Source: Rhizobium sp. 18055
Lineage (GTDB): Bacteria > Pseudomonadota > Alphaproteobacteria > Rhizobiales > Rhizobiaceae
Assembly (NCBI RefSeq): GCF_902706285.1
Contig: NZ_CACSKD010000001.1
Location: forward strand, 310,001-374,000
Direction: 5' to 3'
Length of the DNA stretch: 64,000 nt
A program made the translations under genes and the position numbers. The notes below the pieces were generated by a model. It made no database searches. It saw nothing but the letters and a program-made list of their open reading frames with translations, and was not told the origin of the DNA. The number at the start of each line of letters is the position of its first letter. Position 1 is the first letter of the stretch. Of the stretch, positions 10,874 to 19,888 are shown in pieces.

Positions 10874-11922
10874 GTGTCTGGTGGAAGATCACCCTGATGG
10901 CAGCATTCGCCTCCCTGATCGCCTTCTGCCAGCCCGCAGCGGCCCAGACGACCCGTATCGATGCCAGTTCATGGAGCGCCTACAAGGCGAAATTCCTGGA
11001 CACCAGCGGCCGCATCATCGACAACGCCAACGGCAATATCAGCCATAGCGAAGGCCAGGGATATGGCATGTGGCTGGCTTATCTGGCCAACAATCCGGCT
11101 GACTTCGAGCAGATCTGGTATTTTGCCCGCACGGAACTGCTGCTGCGCGACGACGGGCTGGCTGTGTGGAAATGGGATCCCAGCGCAACTCCGCATGTGA
11201 CCGATACGAACAATGCGTCGGACGGCGACATGTTGATCGCCTATGCGCTTGCTCTGGCAGGGTCGGCCTGGGACAATCAGGATTACCTCGAAGCGGCGGC
11301 GAAGATCGCCAATGCTCTGTTGGCACATGCCGTCGTCAAATCAGGCGGCCGAACCATCCTTCTGCCCGGCGTTGACGGTTTCGATGCACCCGGGCGCAAG
11401 GACGGTCCGGTCATCAATCCATCCTACTGGGTCTATGAAGCCATCCCGGTCATGGCGTTGCTGGCGCCATCCGACGCATGGCATACCCTGACGATCGACG
11501 GGCTCGCTCTCCTGCGTTCGATGCAGTTCGGGCCGCGCAAGCTGCCAGCCGACTGGGTGAGCCTGCGGCGCCAGCCACAACCCGCCGAGGGCTTCGATGC
11601 CGAGTTTGGTTACAACGCGATCCGTATTCCTCTCTATCTCGCCCGGGCGGGAGTTTCGGACAAGGAATTGCTGCTAAGGCTTCAAGCTGGAATGACCGGC
11701 AGCGACGGTTTGCCGGCGACGATAGACTTGAAAACTGGCCAGGTAAAACAATCACTTCCGGACCCTGGTTATCGAATTGTTAACGATGTTGTGGCCTGTG
11801 TAACCCGGGGAACGAAGCTTCCGGAATCGTCCCGGCAGTTCGCGCCGTCGCTCTACTATCCATCGACCCTTCAGCTCCTGGGGTTGGCTTTCGTCGGGGA
11901 GAAACATCCAGAGTGCCTTTGA
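10870..11922 (+). CDS. bcsZ: Periplasmic endo-beta-1,4-glucanase, GH8
   Basis: Cellulase of the cellulose synthase complex that trims or edits nascent cellulose. The 350-residue precursor has a signal peptide ending about residue 26 (QPAAAQTT). The GH8 general-acid region SEGQGYGM has Glu61, and the family signature NNASDGDMLIAYAL spans about residues 114-127. Length matches BcsZ/CelC. The start overlaps the bcsB stop (ATGA), and the stop overlaps the downstream GTG start by 10 bases, so expression is tightly coupled to synthase subunits. Known as celC in Agrobacterium and Rhizobium. Confidence 0.95.
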   Translation: MSVWWKITLMAAFASLIAFCQPAAAQTTRIDASSWSAYKAKFLDTSGRIIDNANGNISHSEGQGYGMWLAYLANNPADFEQIWYFARTELLLRDDGLAVWKWDPSATPHVTDTNNASDGDMLIAYALALAGSAWDNQDYLEAAAKIANALLAHAVVKSGGRTILLPGVDGFDAPGRKDGPVINPSYWVYEAIPVMALLAPSDAWHTLTIDGLALLRSMQFGPRKLPADWVSLRRQPQPAEGFDAEFGYNAIRIPLYLARAGVSDKELLLRLQAGMTGSDGLPATIDLKTGQVKQSLPDPGYRIVNDVVACVTRGTKLPESSRQFAPSLYYPSTLQLLGLAFVGEKHPECL

Positions 11923-14267
11923 AATCCTCTCTTGTTGCAGTGTCGGTCGCATTGGTGGTGGCAGGTCTTGTCACCGCTCTGAAGGACCGTGCAGCCATTC
12001 AGGATATGCTTGGCATCAGCACCCCCTCGGCCGCCCCGCAACTGATGCTGATGGGGCGGATCACCGGACCCGACGGATTGCCCAGGCGACCCGCTGGCGA
12101 TCTGCACGCAATTGCTGACCAGATACAGGCCCAGATAGGGGCACAGGCAACCGCTGCCGCACCTGCTCCGATCGACGAACAGTCACAAGGCGAGCCCGCT
12201 CCCGCAACGCCGGCGGTTATCGCGCAGGCGCAGCAGCAGCCAGCGGCGCAACGGCCGGCGCCCGCTGCTCCAGCGCCGCAGCCGGCAGCACCGAAGGTCG
12301 ATGAGAGCGCACTTCGCTACTTCGCAAGTCGGGGCGACAAGGCAAGGCTGCAAGCGGAAATATCACGCCTGCAGGCGCTTTATCCCAACTGGGTGCCACC
12401 GGCCGATCCGCTGGCCATTCCTCAAGGTGGCGACAAGCAGCTTGAAGCGATGTGGCAGCTTTACTCCGAAGGTCGCTACGCCGAGCTTCGAAAAGCGGTC
12501 GCCGACCGGCAGATCGCCGAACCCGGCTGGCAACCGCCGGCCGATCTTCTCGACCGTCTCGACGTGGCAGAGGCACGTGCGCGACTGGTGAACGCTTCGG
12601 ATCTCAAGCAATATTCGACGGTCGTGCAGATCGGCGCGACGACACCCAGCGTGCTGACCTGCGCCGATATCGACGTTCTCTGGCGCGTGGCGGAAGCCTT
12701 CGTCCATACCGATCGGATGCAGCGGGCACAGGACGCGTATAGCTACATCCTGAAAAGCTGCACGAACCCACAGGAGCGGCTGGCGACCATCCAGAAGGCG
12801 TCTGCCTTGCTGCCATACGCACCGATGCAGATCTTGCTGGGGCTTGAGCGCCCCGATGGCAATGGCGGCCGAGAATTCGACAGCATCCGCAACGATCTTG
12901 CGCGCAGCTTCGTCGCCGCGGGCAACGGCAACCCGGATCTGGCCGTTGCACCCGATTACCTGACGCTGGTGCAGCGTCTTGCCGAGACACAGGGGCTCGC
13001 CTCCGACAATCTGCTGCTCGGCTGGTATCATCTGCGCCGCGAAAACTATGCCGATGCCGAAAAATGGTTTCGTGCTGCGCGTGCCAAGGAAGATTCGGCC
13101 GGTGCGTCCCAGGGACTGGCGCTGGCGCTGATTGCTCAGAAGAAAGAGCAGGAAGCCGAAGACGTGATGTACAAGTGGCGCGGCGATTCCAAGGACGCGA
13201 CCGCGACGTATCTTGCCGCAACCGCCAACCTGATGGCGCTGCAGCCGCCGGCAAGCATCGCCGAAGACGTGCTCAGCCGCATGGCTGCCGAAGTTATCGC
13301 GCAGAAGTACGTGCCGACCGCACAACAGTTCGGCTGGTACGCGCGCTCGCTGAACCAGCCGCAGACGGCCGCACGCTGGTTCGAGACGGCATTGCGGTGG
13401 AAGCCCGATGACGAACCTTCCGCCTATGGCCTTGTCATTACCCGCGAACAGCTGAACGATCGCAGAGGCGTTGCTGAAGTGCAGCGGCTGTGGGCAGGAC
13501 GCTCGGCGCGCATCGCCCAGATGGGGGAGACCTCCGCGCTGACGCCTCAGATGCAGACACCCCTGCCAGCGCCCGGCCAAACTCTGCAGCCGCAGCAGAC
13601 ACAGACCTATACGCCGCAAGTGATTGCTGCCCCCGACCCCGTCTCCCAGGCGGCTGCCCCACGCCAGCGCCCCGCGCCTGCGCGCGAGGACACAGGCCGG
13701 CAATCCATGCGGAGCGTTTCCGTCAACCGCGGCGCACGGCAGCCACGCGGCTGCTCGACCACTGTCGATCCGCAACTGCTGGATGCCGGCACTGCGCTTA
13801 ACCGCGGCTGGTGCCTGATGGACCTCAATCGTCCCATGGAAGCGGTCGAAGCCTTCGAGGCAGCACTCGCCAGCCCCACCCGCAAGGTTCGGGAAGACGC
13901 CGCCTACGGCCAGAGCCTCGCCTATCTGCGCGCCGGGCTATCGAACAATGCCGCCGTCGCAGCAACCAGGGCGCCGCAGAGCCGCCAGCGTGCCGCCGAG
14001 CTGCAGGTCTCCATTTTGTCGGACCGCGCGCTCGCCGCCTTCACCGCCAAGCGCTATCGCGAAACGCTCGTCTATCTCGACCAGCGCGCGCAGCTGCAGC
14101 AGGAACGCATCGATCTGATGGTCCTCAGGGGGTATTGCTACCTGAACCTTCAAATGTACGGCGATGCCGAGCGAATTTTCAATGCAGCGGCCACGGTCGG
14201 CAGCAGAGATGGATATCGCGGTCTCGCCGACCTCAAGGCCGCGACCCATCCGGACGCAAAGCAATAG
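11913..14267 (+). CDS. bcsK: TPR protein of the cellulose operon (BcsK-like)
   Basis: 784-residue protein with one N-terminal membrane anchor (VAVSVALVVAGLV), an Ala/Pro/Gln-rich spacer (about 60-125) and then mostly helical repeats. The helix pairs have TPR character, for example WYHLRRENYADAEKWFRAA and NRPMEAVEAFEAAL. It occupies the position of BcsC but lacks the length and C-terminal beta-barrel of an outer-membrane BcsC porin (over 1100 residues in enterobacteria), so I call it BcsK-like. GTG 11913 is used because it overlaps bcsZ and leads straight into the anchor. A role as periplasmic scaffold is inferred. How cellulose crosses the outer membrane here is not explained by genes in the window. 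Confidence 0.78.
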   Translation: MPLKSSLVAVSVALVVAGLVTALKDRAAIQDMLGISTPSAAPQLMLMGRITGPDGLPRRPAGDLHAIADQIQAQIGAQATAAAPAPIDEQSQGEPAPATPAVIAQAQQQPAAQRPAPAAPAPQPAAPKVDESALRYFASRGDKARLQAEISRLQALYPNWVPPADPLAIPQGGDKQLEAMWQLYSEGRYAELRKAVADRQIAEPGWQPPADLLDRLDVAEARARLVNASDLKQYSTVVQIGATTPSVLTCADIDVLWRVAEAFVHTDRMQRAQDAYSYILKSCTNPQERLATIQKASALLPYAPMQILLGLERPDGNGGREFDSIRNDLARSFVAAGNGNPDLAVAPDYLTLVQRLAETQGLASDNLLLGWYHLRRENYADAEKWFRAARAKEDSAGASQGLALALIAQKKEQEAEDVMYKWRGDSKDATATYLAATANLMALQPPASIAEDVLSRMAAEVIAQKYVPTAQQFGWYARSLNQPQTAARWFETALRWKPDDEPSAYGLVITREQLNDRRGVAEVQRLWAGRSARIAQMGETSALTPQMQTPLPAPGQTLQPQQTQTYTPQVIAAPDPVSQAAAPRQRPAPAREDTGRQSMRSVSVNRGARQPRGCSTTVDPQLLDAGTALNRGWCLMDLNRPMEAVEAFEAALASPTRKVREDAAYGQSLAYLRAGLSNNAAVAATRAPQSRQRAAELQVSILSDRALAAFTAKRYRETLVYLDQRAQLQQERIDLMVLRGYCYLNLQMYGDAERIFNAAATVGSRDGYRGLADLKAATHPDAKQ

Positions 14268-14405
14268 CCTGTGCCAAGCTTCGATCGGCCTACGGACGAG
14301 GCACCAGCCATGGATACGCCTTCGGACGATGCCGAACCACGGCATCCAGCCTGCTGCCCATGTCGCTTGCCGCACTTGCCTGAAAGCACCCTATCGCGCT
14401 TACTC

Positions 14406-14440
14406 TTGACGTTCTGCAAAAAATAGAACATAACAAGAAC
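14406..14440 (+). promoter_or_regulatory. SOS promoter with alphaproteobacterial LexA box
   Basis: TTGACG at 14406-14411 serves as -35, with CATAAC at 14429-14434 as -10 after a 17-bp spacer. Two direct GAAC repeats at 14426-14429 and 14437-14440 are separated by exactly seven bases. Read on the other strand this is GTTC-N7-GTTC, the LexA box of alphaproteobacteria. It sits over the -10 element, where a repressor would block RNA polymerase. A further GTTC at 14411-14414 makes a dyad with the first GAAC. Confidence 0.75.
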
Positions 14441-14458
14441 AAATAGCGAGGTAAGCGT

Positions 14459-14626
14459 ATGACAAGAACTGAGCAAGTCATAGCAAACGCAATGGCCGTT
14501 GTTGCAGCATCGCGCACAGAGCGCGAGCGGGACGCCGAGCGCCGGCGTCGGGTCTTCGGGAAGATCGAGATCGGTCTGCCGCTTCCGAAGATCAAGGGGC
14601 AGCAGCTGAGCCTCGATCTTCATTGA
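14459..14626 (+). CDS. SOS-controlled 55-residue protein with C-terminal beta-clamp-binding-like motif
   Basis: Short gene: ATG 14459 to TGA 14626, preceded by a good ribosome-binding site (GAGGTAAG). The predicted product has a helical N-terminal half, then a strongly charged stretch (residues about 19-31, Arg/Glu-rich), then KIEIGLPLPKIKG, and ends QLSLDLH. Residues 49-54, QLSLDL, match the hexapeptide form of the bacterial sliding-clamp-binding motif (consensus of the QLSLPL type, as in Hda). With the LexA box directly upstream, the inference is a DNA-damage-induced peptide that binds DnaN or competes for it. I do not recognise the family. It is 163 bp upstream of the HAD gene, which may or may not share its promoter. 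Confidence 0.7.
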   Translation: MTRTEQVIANAMAVVAASRTERERDAERRRRVFGKIEIGLPLPKIKGQQLSLDLH

Positions 14627-14789
14627 TCGCCACGCCGGGCGCCCGATCATAACGAGTAACGGACGACGCGCTTCCGGGCTTATATTTTCGCGGATGGTTT
14701 CATTGCCGTTGCGGATCGGCTATTTCGAGTGGCAAGACCATGATGACCTCAGGGAGCGTTAGCTTCTCCCCGATCAGAAAGCCCGTCCA

Positions 14790-15458
14790 TTGCCAGACAC
14801 CAAGCCCTCATGCTTCGACCGCCCCTACGCCGCCTTTCTGTTCGACATGGACGGCACCATACTGAGTTCGCTTCTGGCCGCAGAGCGGGTCTGGGGTGCA
14901 TGGGCAAAGCGACAAGGGCTTGACGTCGAGGCCTTCCTGCCGACCATGCACGGGTCGCGAGGTGTCGATACGATTGCCAGGCTGAACCTGCCCGGCATAG
15001 ACCCGGTGAAAGAGGCCGCTGCGATCACCGAAGCCGAGATCGAAGACGTAGAAGGCGTTTTCGCATTGCCGGGTGCGGCTAGGTTTCTGAAGGCGCTCCC
15101 TGCGGATCGATGGGCGATCGTGACCTCGTCTCCGCTTCGCCTGGCCCACAAGCGCCTGGAAGCGGCCGGGCTTCCCGTGCCGCAAACCATGGTGACGTCC
15201 GAAGACGTCGAAATCGGCAAGCCCAATCCGCAGTGCTACATTCTGGGCGCTGAACGGATGGGCTTCAGCCCGAGCGATTGCCTGGTGTTCGAGGATGTGC
15301 AGGCCGGCATTCTGGCGGGCGAAGGAGCAGGTGCCGACGTCGTCGTCATCACGGCGACGCAGCACCACGACATCGAGACGCCTCATCCGACCCTTCATTC
15401 CTATGAGGACGTTGCTCTGCGCATCTTCAACGACGGCAAGATCAGCCTCTCCAGATAG
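14790..15458 (+). CDS. HAD-superfamily sugar-phosphatase-like hydrolase
   Basis: 222-residue HAD phosphatase of the beta-phosphoglucomutase/phosphatase branch. Motif I is FDMDGTI with the nucleophile Asp. Motif II is IVTSSPLRLA, the lysine motif GKPNPQCY is followed by motif IV LVFEDVQAGILAGEGAG, and a helical cap lies between motifs I and II. The start is TTG 14790, because no in-frame ATG precedes motif I and a stop lies nine codons upstream; the ribosome-binding site is weak. The substrate is probably a small sugar phosphate or polyol phosphate, by family; no neighbour specifies it. Confidence 0.82.
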   Translation: MPDTKPSCFDRPYAAFLFDMDGTILSSLLAAERVWGAWAKRQGLDVEAFLPTMHGSRGVDTIARLNLPGIDPVKEAAAITEAEIEDVEGVFALPGAARFLKALPADRWAIVTSSPLRLAHKRLEAAGLPVPQTMVTSEDVEIGKPNPQCYILGAERMGFSPSDCLVFEDVQAGILAGEGAGADVVVITATQHHDIETPHPTLHSYEDVALRIFNDGKISLSR

Positions 15459-15547
15459 ATCGAGACAAGACTTGTTGCTGCATTCCAGCAGCAACGACGA
15501 CGCACTTTTGGATTTGGTCCCGGCGCCAATACCCCCATCACGACAAT

Positions 15548-15572
15548 GCCCGCCGCGAGACCAGCGGCGGGC
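15548..15572. terminator. Bidirectional hairpin between convergent genes
   Basis: Perfect 9-bp stem GCCCGCCGC / GCGGCGGGC with a 7-base loop, located between the convergent HAD gene and the sugar-binding-protein gene. No strong T-tract follows on either strand, so it is a weak intrinsic terminator or an mRNA-stabilising 3-prime hairpin. Confidence 0.6.
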
Positions 15573-15605
15573 ATCTGCTCTTCGGCTCGGGAGAGAGTGT
15601 GAGCC

Positions 15606-16931
15606 TTAGATATTGGCAAGCAACTCGTTGATGCGGGACTCCATATCCGCGAGCGCCGCATCCACGTCCTTCTGGCCGGACACCGCAGCGCTCATTTCCT
15701 GACCGATGATGTCCTGGATTGCGAACTGGCGCTGGACGGTCGCGGGCAGCGGCGTGCCGAGCGTGGCGATTGCCGAGATGGTGTCGCGATGCGGCAGGGC
15801 CTTGAACTCAGGTGAAGCGAGCACAGCCTTGACGGCAGGCAGGTGGCCGGTGCGCGACCAGTCGAAGTCGTTGTCGCGGAAGAACTTCAGGAACTTGCCG
15901 ATTGCGGCCGTTTCCTCGGGCGAGCGGTCCTTCTGCGACACCGCCCAGCTATGGCCGTCGGCATATTGGGCCTTCTTGCCCGGGAACAGCTGCGGATACG
16001 GGTAGACCGCGTAACCGCCCTTGTTCAGCGCAGTGCCTGCCGTCTCGGACGATGCGGTATAGTCACCGATCACCCAGGTCCCGTTCAGATGCACGCCACC
16101 TTCACCGGCAAGGAACGCATTGATGCTGGCGGCGTAGTCGAGATCCTTGACCGTGTCGCCATTGTCATAGATCGCCTTGTACATCTCGACGACCTTCTTG
16201 GCCTCCGGCGTATTGATCTTCACCTGCTTCGGATTGGCGAAGAAGTCGGAATCCTGCTGGAACAGGTAGGTGTAGAGATTGCGGGTGTAGAGTGCCACTT
16301 CATTGGCAAGGTTCTGCACGAAGTAGGGCTTTCCGGTCTTTTCCTTGAACTGCTTGGCTTGGGCGAGCAATTCTTCCGGGCTGGTCGGCAGCTTCGGCGT
16401 ACCGTCAGCATTGACGAGATCGGCCTTTTTGAACAGATCCATGTTGATGTGGTAGAGCATGGTCCAGTTGTCGATCGGCAGGCCGTAGATCTTGCCTTCC
16501 TTGGTGACGCCGTTAAGGCTGGCATCGGTGAAATCGCTGGAGGCGACACCAACCGACTTCAGCACCTCGTCGAGCGGCATGATGAGGTGTTTAGACTGGT
16601 AATCGGCCAGGACAGACTGGTGGATGGTGACGATATCGGGCGGATCGCCAGCGGCAAACTGCGCCGTCAGTTGGTCGTAGCCCGGCCATTCCACCGTCGT
16701 CACCGAGACATGCACGTCCGGATTGTCGGCATTGAACTTGTTGATCAGCGAGGTGATGATGCCGCACTCGCCGACGGCCTTGGCAACATCGGTGTTGGTG
16801 CCCCAATCGGCATCGCAGGCGCCGAAGAAGCGCTGTACCGAAAGCTCGGTTGCCGCGAATGCCGGCGACGCGCCTGATAGCGCGATCACCGAGGCCGCCG
16901 CCAGCATGTATTTCCTCAAGGTATGCGTCAT
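15606..16931 (-). CDS. ABC transporter sugar-binding protein (family 1)
   Basis: Periplasmic solute-binding lipo-independent protein, 441 residues. ATG 16931 has a strong GGAGGAG site and a signal peptide ending SGASPAFAATE. Family-1 features include FNADNPDVHVSV, an aromatic-rich binding region (YGLPIDNWTMLYHINMDLFKKA) and WVIGDYTA with the ligand-loop Trp. It is the last gene of an operon ordered ATPase, permease, permease, binding protein, with an 80-base gap after the permease. The adjacent arabinofuranosidase and the shared operator suggest arabinose-containing oligosaccharides as ligand; this is inference from context. Confidence 0.9.
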   Translation of the reverse strand: MTHTLRKYMLAAASVIALSGASPAFAATELSVQRFFGACDADWGTNTDVAKAVGECGIITSLINKFNADNPDVHVSVTTVEWPGYDQLTAQFAAGDPPDIVTIHQSVLADYQSKHLIMPLDEVLKSVGVASSDFTDASLNGVTKEGKIYGLPIDNWTMLYHINMDLFKKADLVNADGTPKLPTSPEELLAQAKQFKEKTGKPYFVQNLANEVALYTRNLYTYLFQQDSDFFANPKQVKINTPEAKKVVEMYKAIYDNGDTVKDLDYAASINAFLAGEGGVHLNGTWVIGDYTASSETAGTALNKGGYAVYPYPQLFPGKKAQYADGHSWAVSQKDRSPEETAAIGKFLKFFRDNDFDWSRTGHLPAVKAVLASPEFKALPHRDTISAIATLGTPLPATVQRQFAIQDIIGQEMSAAVSGQKDVDAALADMESRINELLANI

Positions 16932-17011
16932 GTCCACTCCTCCTCTTTGGGCTTTCAACCCTTGGCTAGCCCCCTCCCCGGGAGCCGGTTGGTGTCACCG
17001 CAACGTCAGGC

Positions 17012-17863
17012 TCAGCGCACGGCGGCGCCGGACACTGCCGTCACGATGTATTTCTGGAAAAACAGGTAGAGAATGAGGATCGGCGCGCTGGCAAAGACCG
17101 CCTGCGACATCAGGAAGCCGAGGCCCTCCGACTGCGCGAAATTGGTCTGTGTCGAGGCGATGCCGACCGTCAGCGTGTACATTTCCTTCTTGGTGCCGGA
17201 GATCAGCGGCCAGAAGTAATCGTTCCAGGCGCTGAGGAAGGTGAAAATCCCAAGTGTCGCCTGCGCCGGGATCGTCAACGGCAGCAGCACCTTCCAGAAG
17301 ATCTTGAAGCGGCTGGCATTGTCGAGCAGCGCCGCCTCGTCGAGTTCCTTGGGGATGGCGCGGAAATACTGCGTCATCAGGAACACGCCGAAGGGGGCGG
17401 ACAGGCCGGGCAGGATCAGCCCGTGATAGGTGTTGTGGAACTTCAGCCAGCTGAACAGCTGGTGGCGGGCGATCAGCACCGCCTGCTCAGGAACCGCCAG
17501 ACCGAGCAGCACGATGATGAACAGAGTATTGCGGTATGGAAACTGCAGTCGGGCAAAGCCATAGCCGGCGAGCGACGACAGAACCAATGTACCCAGCGTC
17601 AGCCCGCCGGAGACGATGACGCTGTTCAGGATCCAGCGGAATACCGACGAGGTCGCCAGGATATTGATATAGTTGCTGATCGTGTAGGGCGCGGTGAAGA
17701 CGGAGTTCATATCCGCCATCAGTTCCTTGTTGTCCTTCAGCGACAAGCCGATGACCCACAACACCGGCGCCATCATGATCAACGCGCAGAGGATCGTCAG
17801 GAAGAGGATCACGCGGTCGCCGGTGGAGCGACCGACCATATTGCCACCAGACACGGCGCTCAT
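17012..17863 (-). CDS. ABC sugar transporter permease (MalG type)
   Basis: 283-residue inner-membrane permease with six predicted helices. The cytoplasmic EAA loop that contacts the ATPase is ELDEAALLDNASRFKIFWKV, about residues 180-200. The first helix is LFLTILCALIMMAPVLWVI. The start overlaps the stop of the MalF-type partner by four bases (ATGA). It forms a heterodimer with the product of 17860-18795. Confidence 0.93.
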   Translation of the reverse strand: MSAVSGGNMVGRSTGDRVILFLTILCALIMMAPVLWVIGLSLKDNKELMADMNSVFTAPYTISNYINILATSSVFRWILNSVIVSGGLTLGTLVLSSLAGYGFARLQFPYRNTLFIIVLLGLAVPEQAVLIARHQLFSWLKFHNTYHGLILPGLSAPFGVFLMTQYFRAIPKELDEAALLDNASRFKIFWKVLLPLTIPAQATLGIFTFLSAWNDYFWPLISGTKKEMYTLTVGIASTQTNFAQSEGLGFLMSQAVFASAPILILYLFFQKYIVTAVSGAAVR

Positions 17864-18795
17864 CCTTCTTCTCCCTTTCGGCGCGAGATGACGTACTGCG
17901 CCATGGCAGCGATCAGGATCAGTATGAAGAGGATTTCAGACGCAGCCGCGCCAAGCCCGAGGTCCCATTTGGTGAAGGCGGCCTCGTAGATGTAATAGAC
18001 GATCGGCTTGGAGACGTTGTTCGGGCCGCCAAGTGTCATCAGCTTCGACTGGCCGAACAGCTGGAACTGCAGGACGATCTGGATGATGACAACCAGTGCG
18101 AAGGTGCGCCGGATCGATGGCAGCGTGATGTACCAGAGGGTCCGCCAGCGGCTGGCATTGTCGAGGGCTGCCGCCTCGTAGATGTCGGCGGGTATCTGCT
18201 GCAAAGCCGAGAGAAACAGCATCATCGGCAGGCCGATGCACCACCAGATGGTAGCGATTGCGATGCCGATCATCGCGAGCTTCGGATCCGACAGAAAGGC
18301 TGGCGGTGCCGCGCCGAACCAGCCGTAAATGGTGGCGAGCAGGCCGAAATTGCCGATGAAGACGATGCGCCAGATCAGCGTGACGATGGTGACGGACAGC
18401 ACCGACGACGAGAAGTAGATGGTACGCAGGACGGCTGCCGTCCTGGTCTTGCGGTTCAGCGCCAGCGCGAGCGCCAGGCCGATGATGGCGAGTGCCGGCA
18501 CGGTCAGGAAGACAAAATAGAAGGTGTTGCCGATCGTCTGGATGAAGATCTTGTCCCGAAACAGGCGGAAGTAATTGTCGATGCCGACGAAGCGTCCGAC
18601 ACCGAAGGCATCGGCCTTGTGCAGGCTGAGCCAGATGCCCCAGAACAGCGGCACCACCAATAGCGTCACGAAGAAGAACAGATAGGGCAGGACGAAAAGT
18701 GCGTTTCGCCAGAGCGGCGCATTGATATTCTGCACCTTGAGGCGAGCAGCGGCTTTGGCGGCTGCGCCGGTGCCGGAGAAGGTCGCCTCAGCCAT
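17860..18795 (-). CDS. ABC sugar transporter permease (MalF type)
   Basis: 311-residue permease starting MAEATFSGTG. ATG 18795 is preferred over in-frame upstream starts because of the GAGGAG site seven bases before it; it overlaps the end of the ATPase gene by eight bases. Six or more hydrophobic segments are visible, beginning LFVLPYLFFFVTLLVVPLFW. The EAA loop is ADIYEAAALDNASRWRTLW. It pairs with the downstream MalG-type permease. Confidence 0.93.
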   Translation of the reverse strand: MAEATFSGTGAAAKAAARLKVQNINAPLWRNALFVLPYLFFFVTLLVVPLFWGIWLSLHKADAFGVGRFVGIDNYFRLFRDKIFIQTIGNTFYFVFLTVPALAIIGLALALALNRKTRTAAVLRTIYFSSSVLSVTIVTLIWRIVFIGNFGLLATIYGWFGAAPPAFLSDPKLAMIGIAIATIWWCIGLPMMLFLSALQQIPADIYEAAALDNASRWRTLWYITLPSIRRTFALVVIIQIVLQFQLFGQSKLMTLGGPNNVSKPIVYYIYEAAFTKWDLGLGAAASEILFILILIAAMAQYVISRRKGEEG

Positions 18796-19888
18796 GCCCC
18801 GGCTCCTCATTGTGCCAGGCGCTGCCTTCGGCATTGAAGAGATGGCTACGGCTGCCATCGAGCGTCAGCCCGACTTCGTCGCCGATCGCCACGCGGCTGT
18901 TGCCGATGTCCTCGGCAACCAATGTGCTGCCATCACTCAGTCGCGTATAGAGCAACGTCCGGTCGCCGAGCCGCTCCAGCACATCGACCTTGCCGGTCGT
19001 CGTAGCCGGGACGCCATTGGCAAGCTTTACCGCCTCGGCCCGAATGCCAAGCGCATGCCCGCCACCATTGACGCCAGCAGCACGGATCGCCGTTTGAAGT
19101 TCGGTGCCGTCAGGCAGCCTGGCGCTGACGAAACCGTTGCGCTCCGACAGGCCGACATCGAGGAAATTCATCGTCGGCGAACCGACGAAGGTTGCCACGA
19201 AGCGACTGGCCGGCCGCGAATAGATCTCCATCGGCGAACCGATCTGCTCGATCTTGCGGTTGTTCATCACCACAATGCGGTCGGCGAGCGTCATGGCCTC
19301 GATCTGGTCGTGAGTGACGAAGATCATCGTCGACTTGACGCGGTTGCGAAGCTGGGCGAGTTCGACGCGGGTGCGTACCCTGAGGGCTGCATCGAGGTTC
19401 GACAGCGGCTCGTCGAACAGGAAGGCTTTCGGCTCCTTGACGATGGCGCGGCCGATGGCGACACGCTGACGCTGGCCACCGGAGAGCTGGCCGGGCTTGC
19501 GCTCCAGCAGATGGCCGATCTCCAGCATCCGCGCCGCTTCCGCCACGCGCGCCGAGATCACATCGGCTGGCACGGCGATGTTGCGCAGCCCGAAGGCCAT
19601 ATTGTCGGCGACCGTCATATGCGGATAGAGCGCGTAGCTCTGGAACACCATGGCGATGTCGCGCTGGCCCGGCGGCAGCGTATCGATGCGCTCGCCGTTG
19701 ATCGAGATCGTCCCCTCGTCAACGCTTTCCAAGCCGGCGATCATCCGCAGCAGCGTCGATTTCCCACAGCCCGACGGCCCGAGAAATACCATGAATTCAT
19801 TGGCCTTGATCGACAGAGACAAGCCATCGAGCACGGTCATCGAGCCGTAGCGCTTGCTGACATTGTTGATTTCGATGCTGGCGGTCAT
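18788..19888 (-). CDS. ABC sugar transporter ATPase (UgpC/MsmX/MalK type)
   Basis: 366-residue nucleotide-binding subunit. Walker A is GPSGCGKST (about residues 37-45), the signature is LSGGQRQR, Walker B is AFLFDEPLSNLDA, and the switch His lies in IFVTHDQIEA. A C-terminal TOBE/MalK regulatory region follows from about residue 240. It is the first gene of the transporter operon (ATPase-permease-permease-binding protein), an uncommon order. The 247-bp gap upstream carries the operator-like sequence at 20112-20129. Confidence 0.94.
   Translation of the reverse strand: MTASIEINNVSKRYGSMTVLDGLSLSIKANEFMVFLGPSGCGKSTLLRMIAGLESVDEGTISINGERIDTLPPGQRDIAMVFQSYALYPHMTVADNMAFGLRNIAVPADVISARVAEAARMLEIGHLLERKPGQLSGGQRQRVAIGRAIVKEPKAFLFDEPLSNLDAALRVRTRVELAQLRNRVKSTMIFVTHDQIEAMTLADRIVVMNNRKIEQIGSPMEIYSRPASRFVATFVGSPTMNFLDVGLSERNGFVSARLPDGTELQTAIRAAGVNGGGHALGIRAEAVKLANGVPATTTGKVDVLERLGDRTLLYTRLSDGSTLVAEDIGNSRVAIGDEVGLTLDGSRSHLFNAEGSAWHNEEPGHG

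Noticed and set aside
11913..14267. BcsC outer-membrane cellulose exporter
   Set aside because: Too short and without a visible C-terminal beta-barrel; it has an inner-membrane anchor and TPR-type repeats only, so BcsK-like is preferred.
14694..14762. 22-codon frame between the SOS-controlled gene and the HAD gene
   Set aside because: No ribosome-binding site and no distinguishing motif; too short to support.
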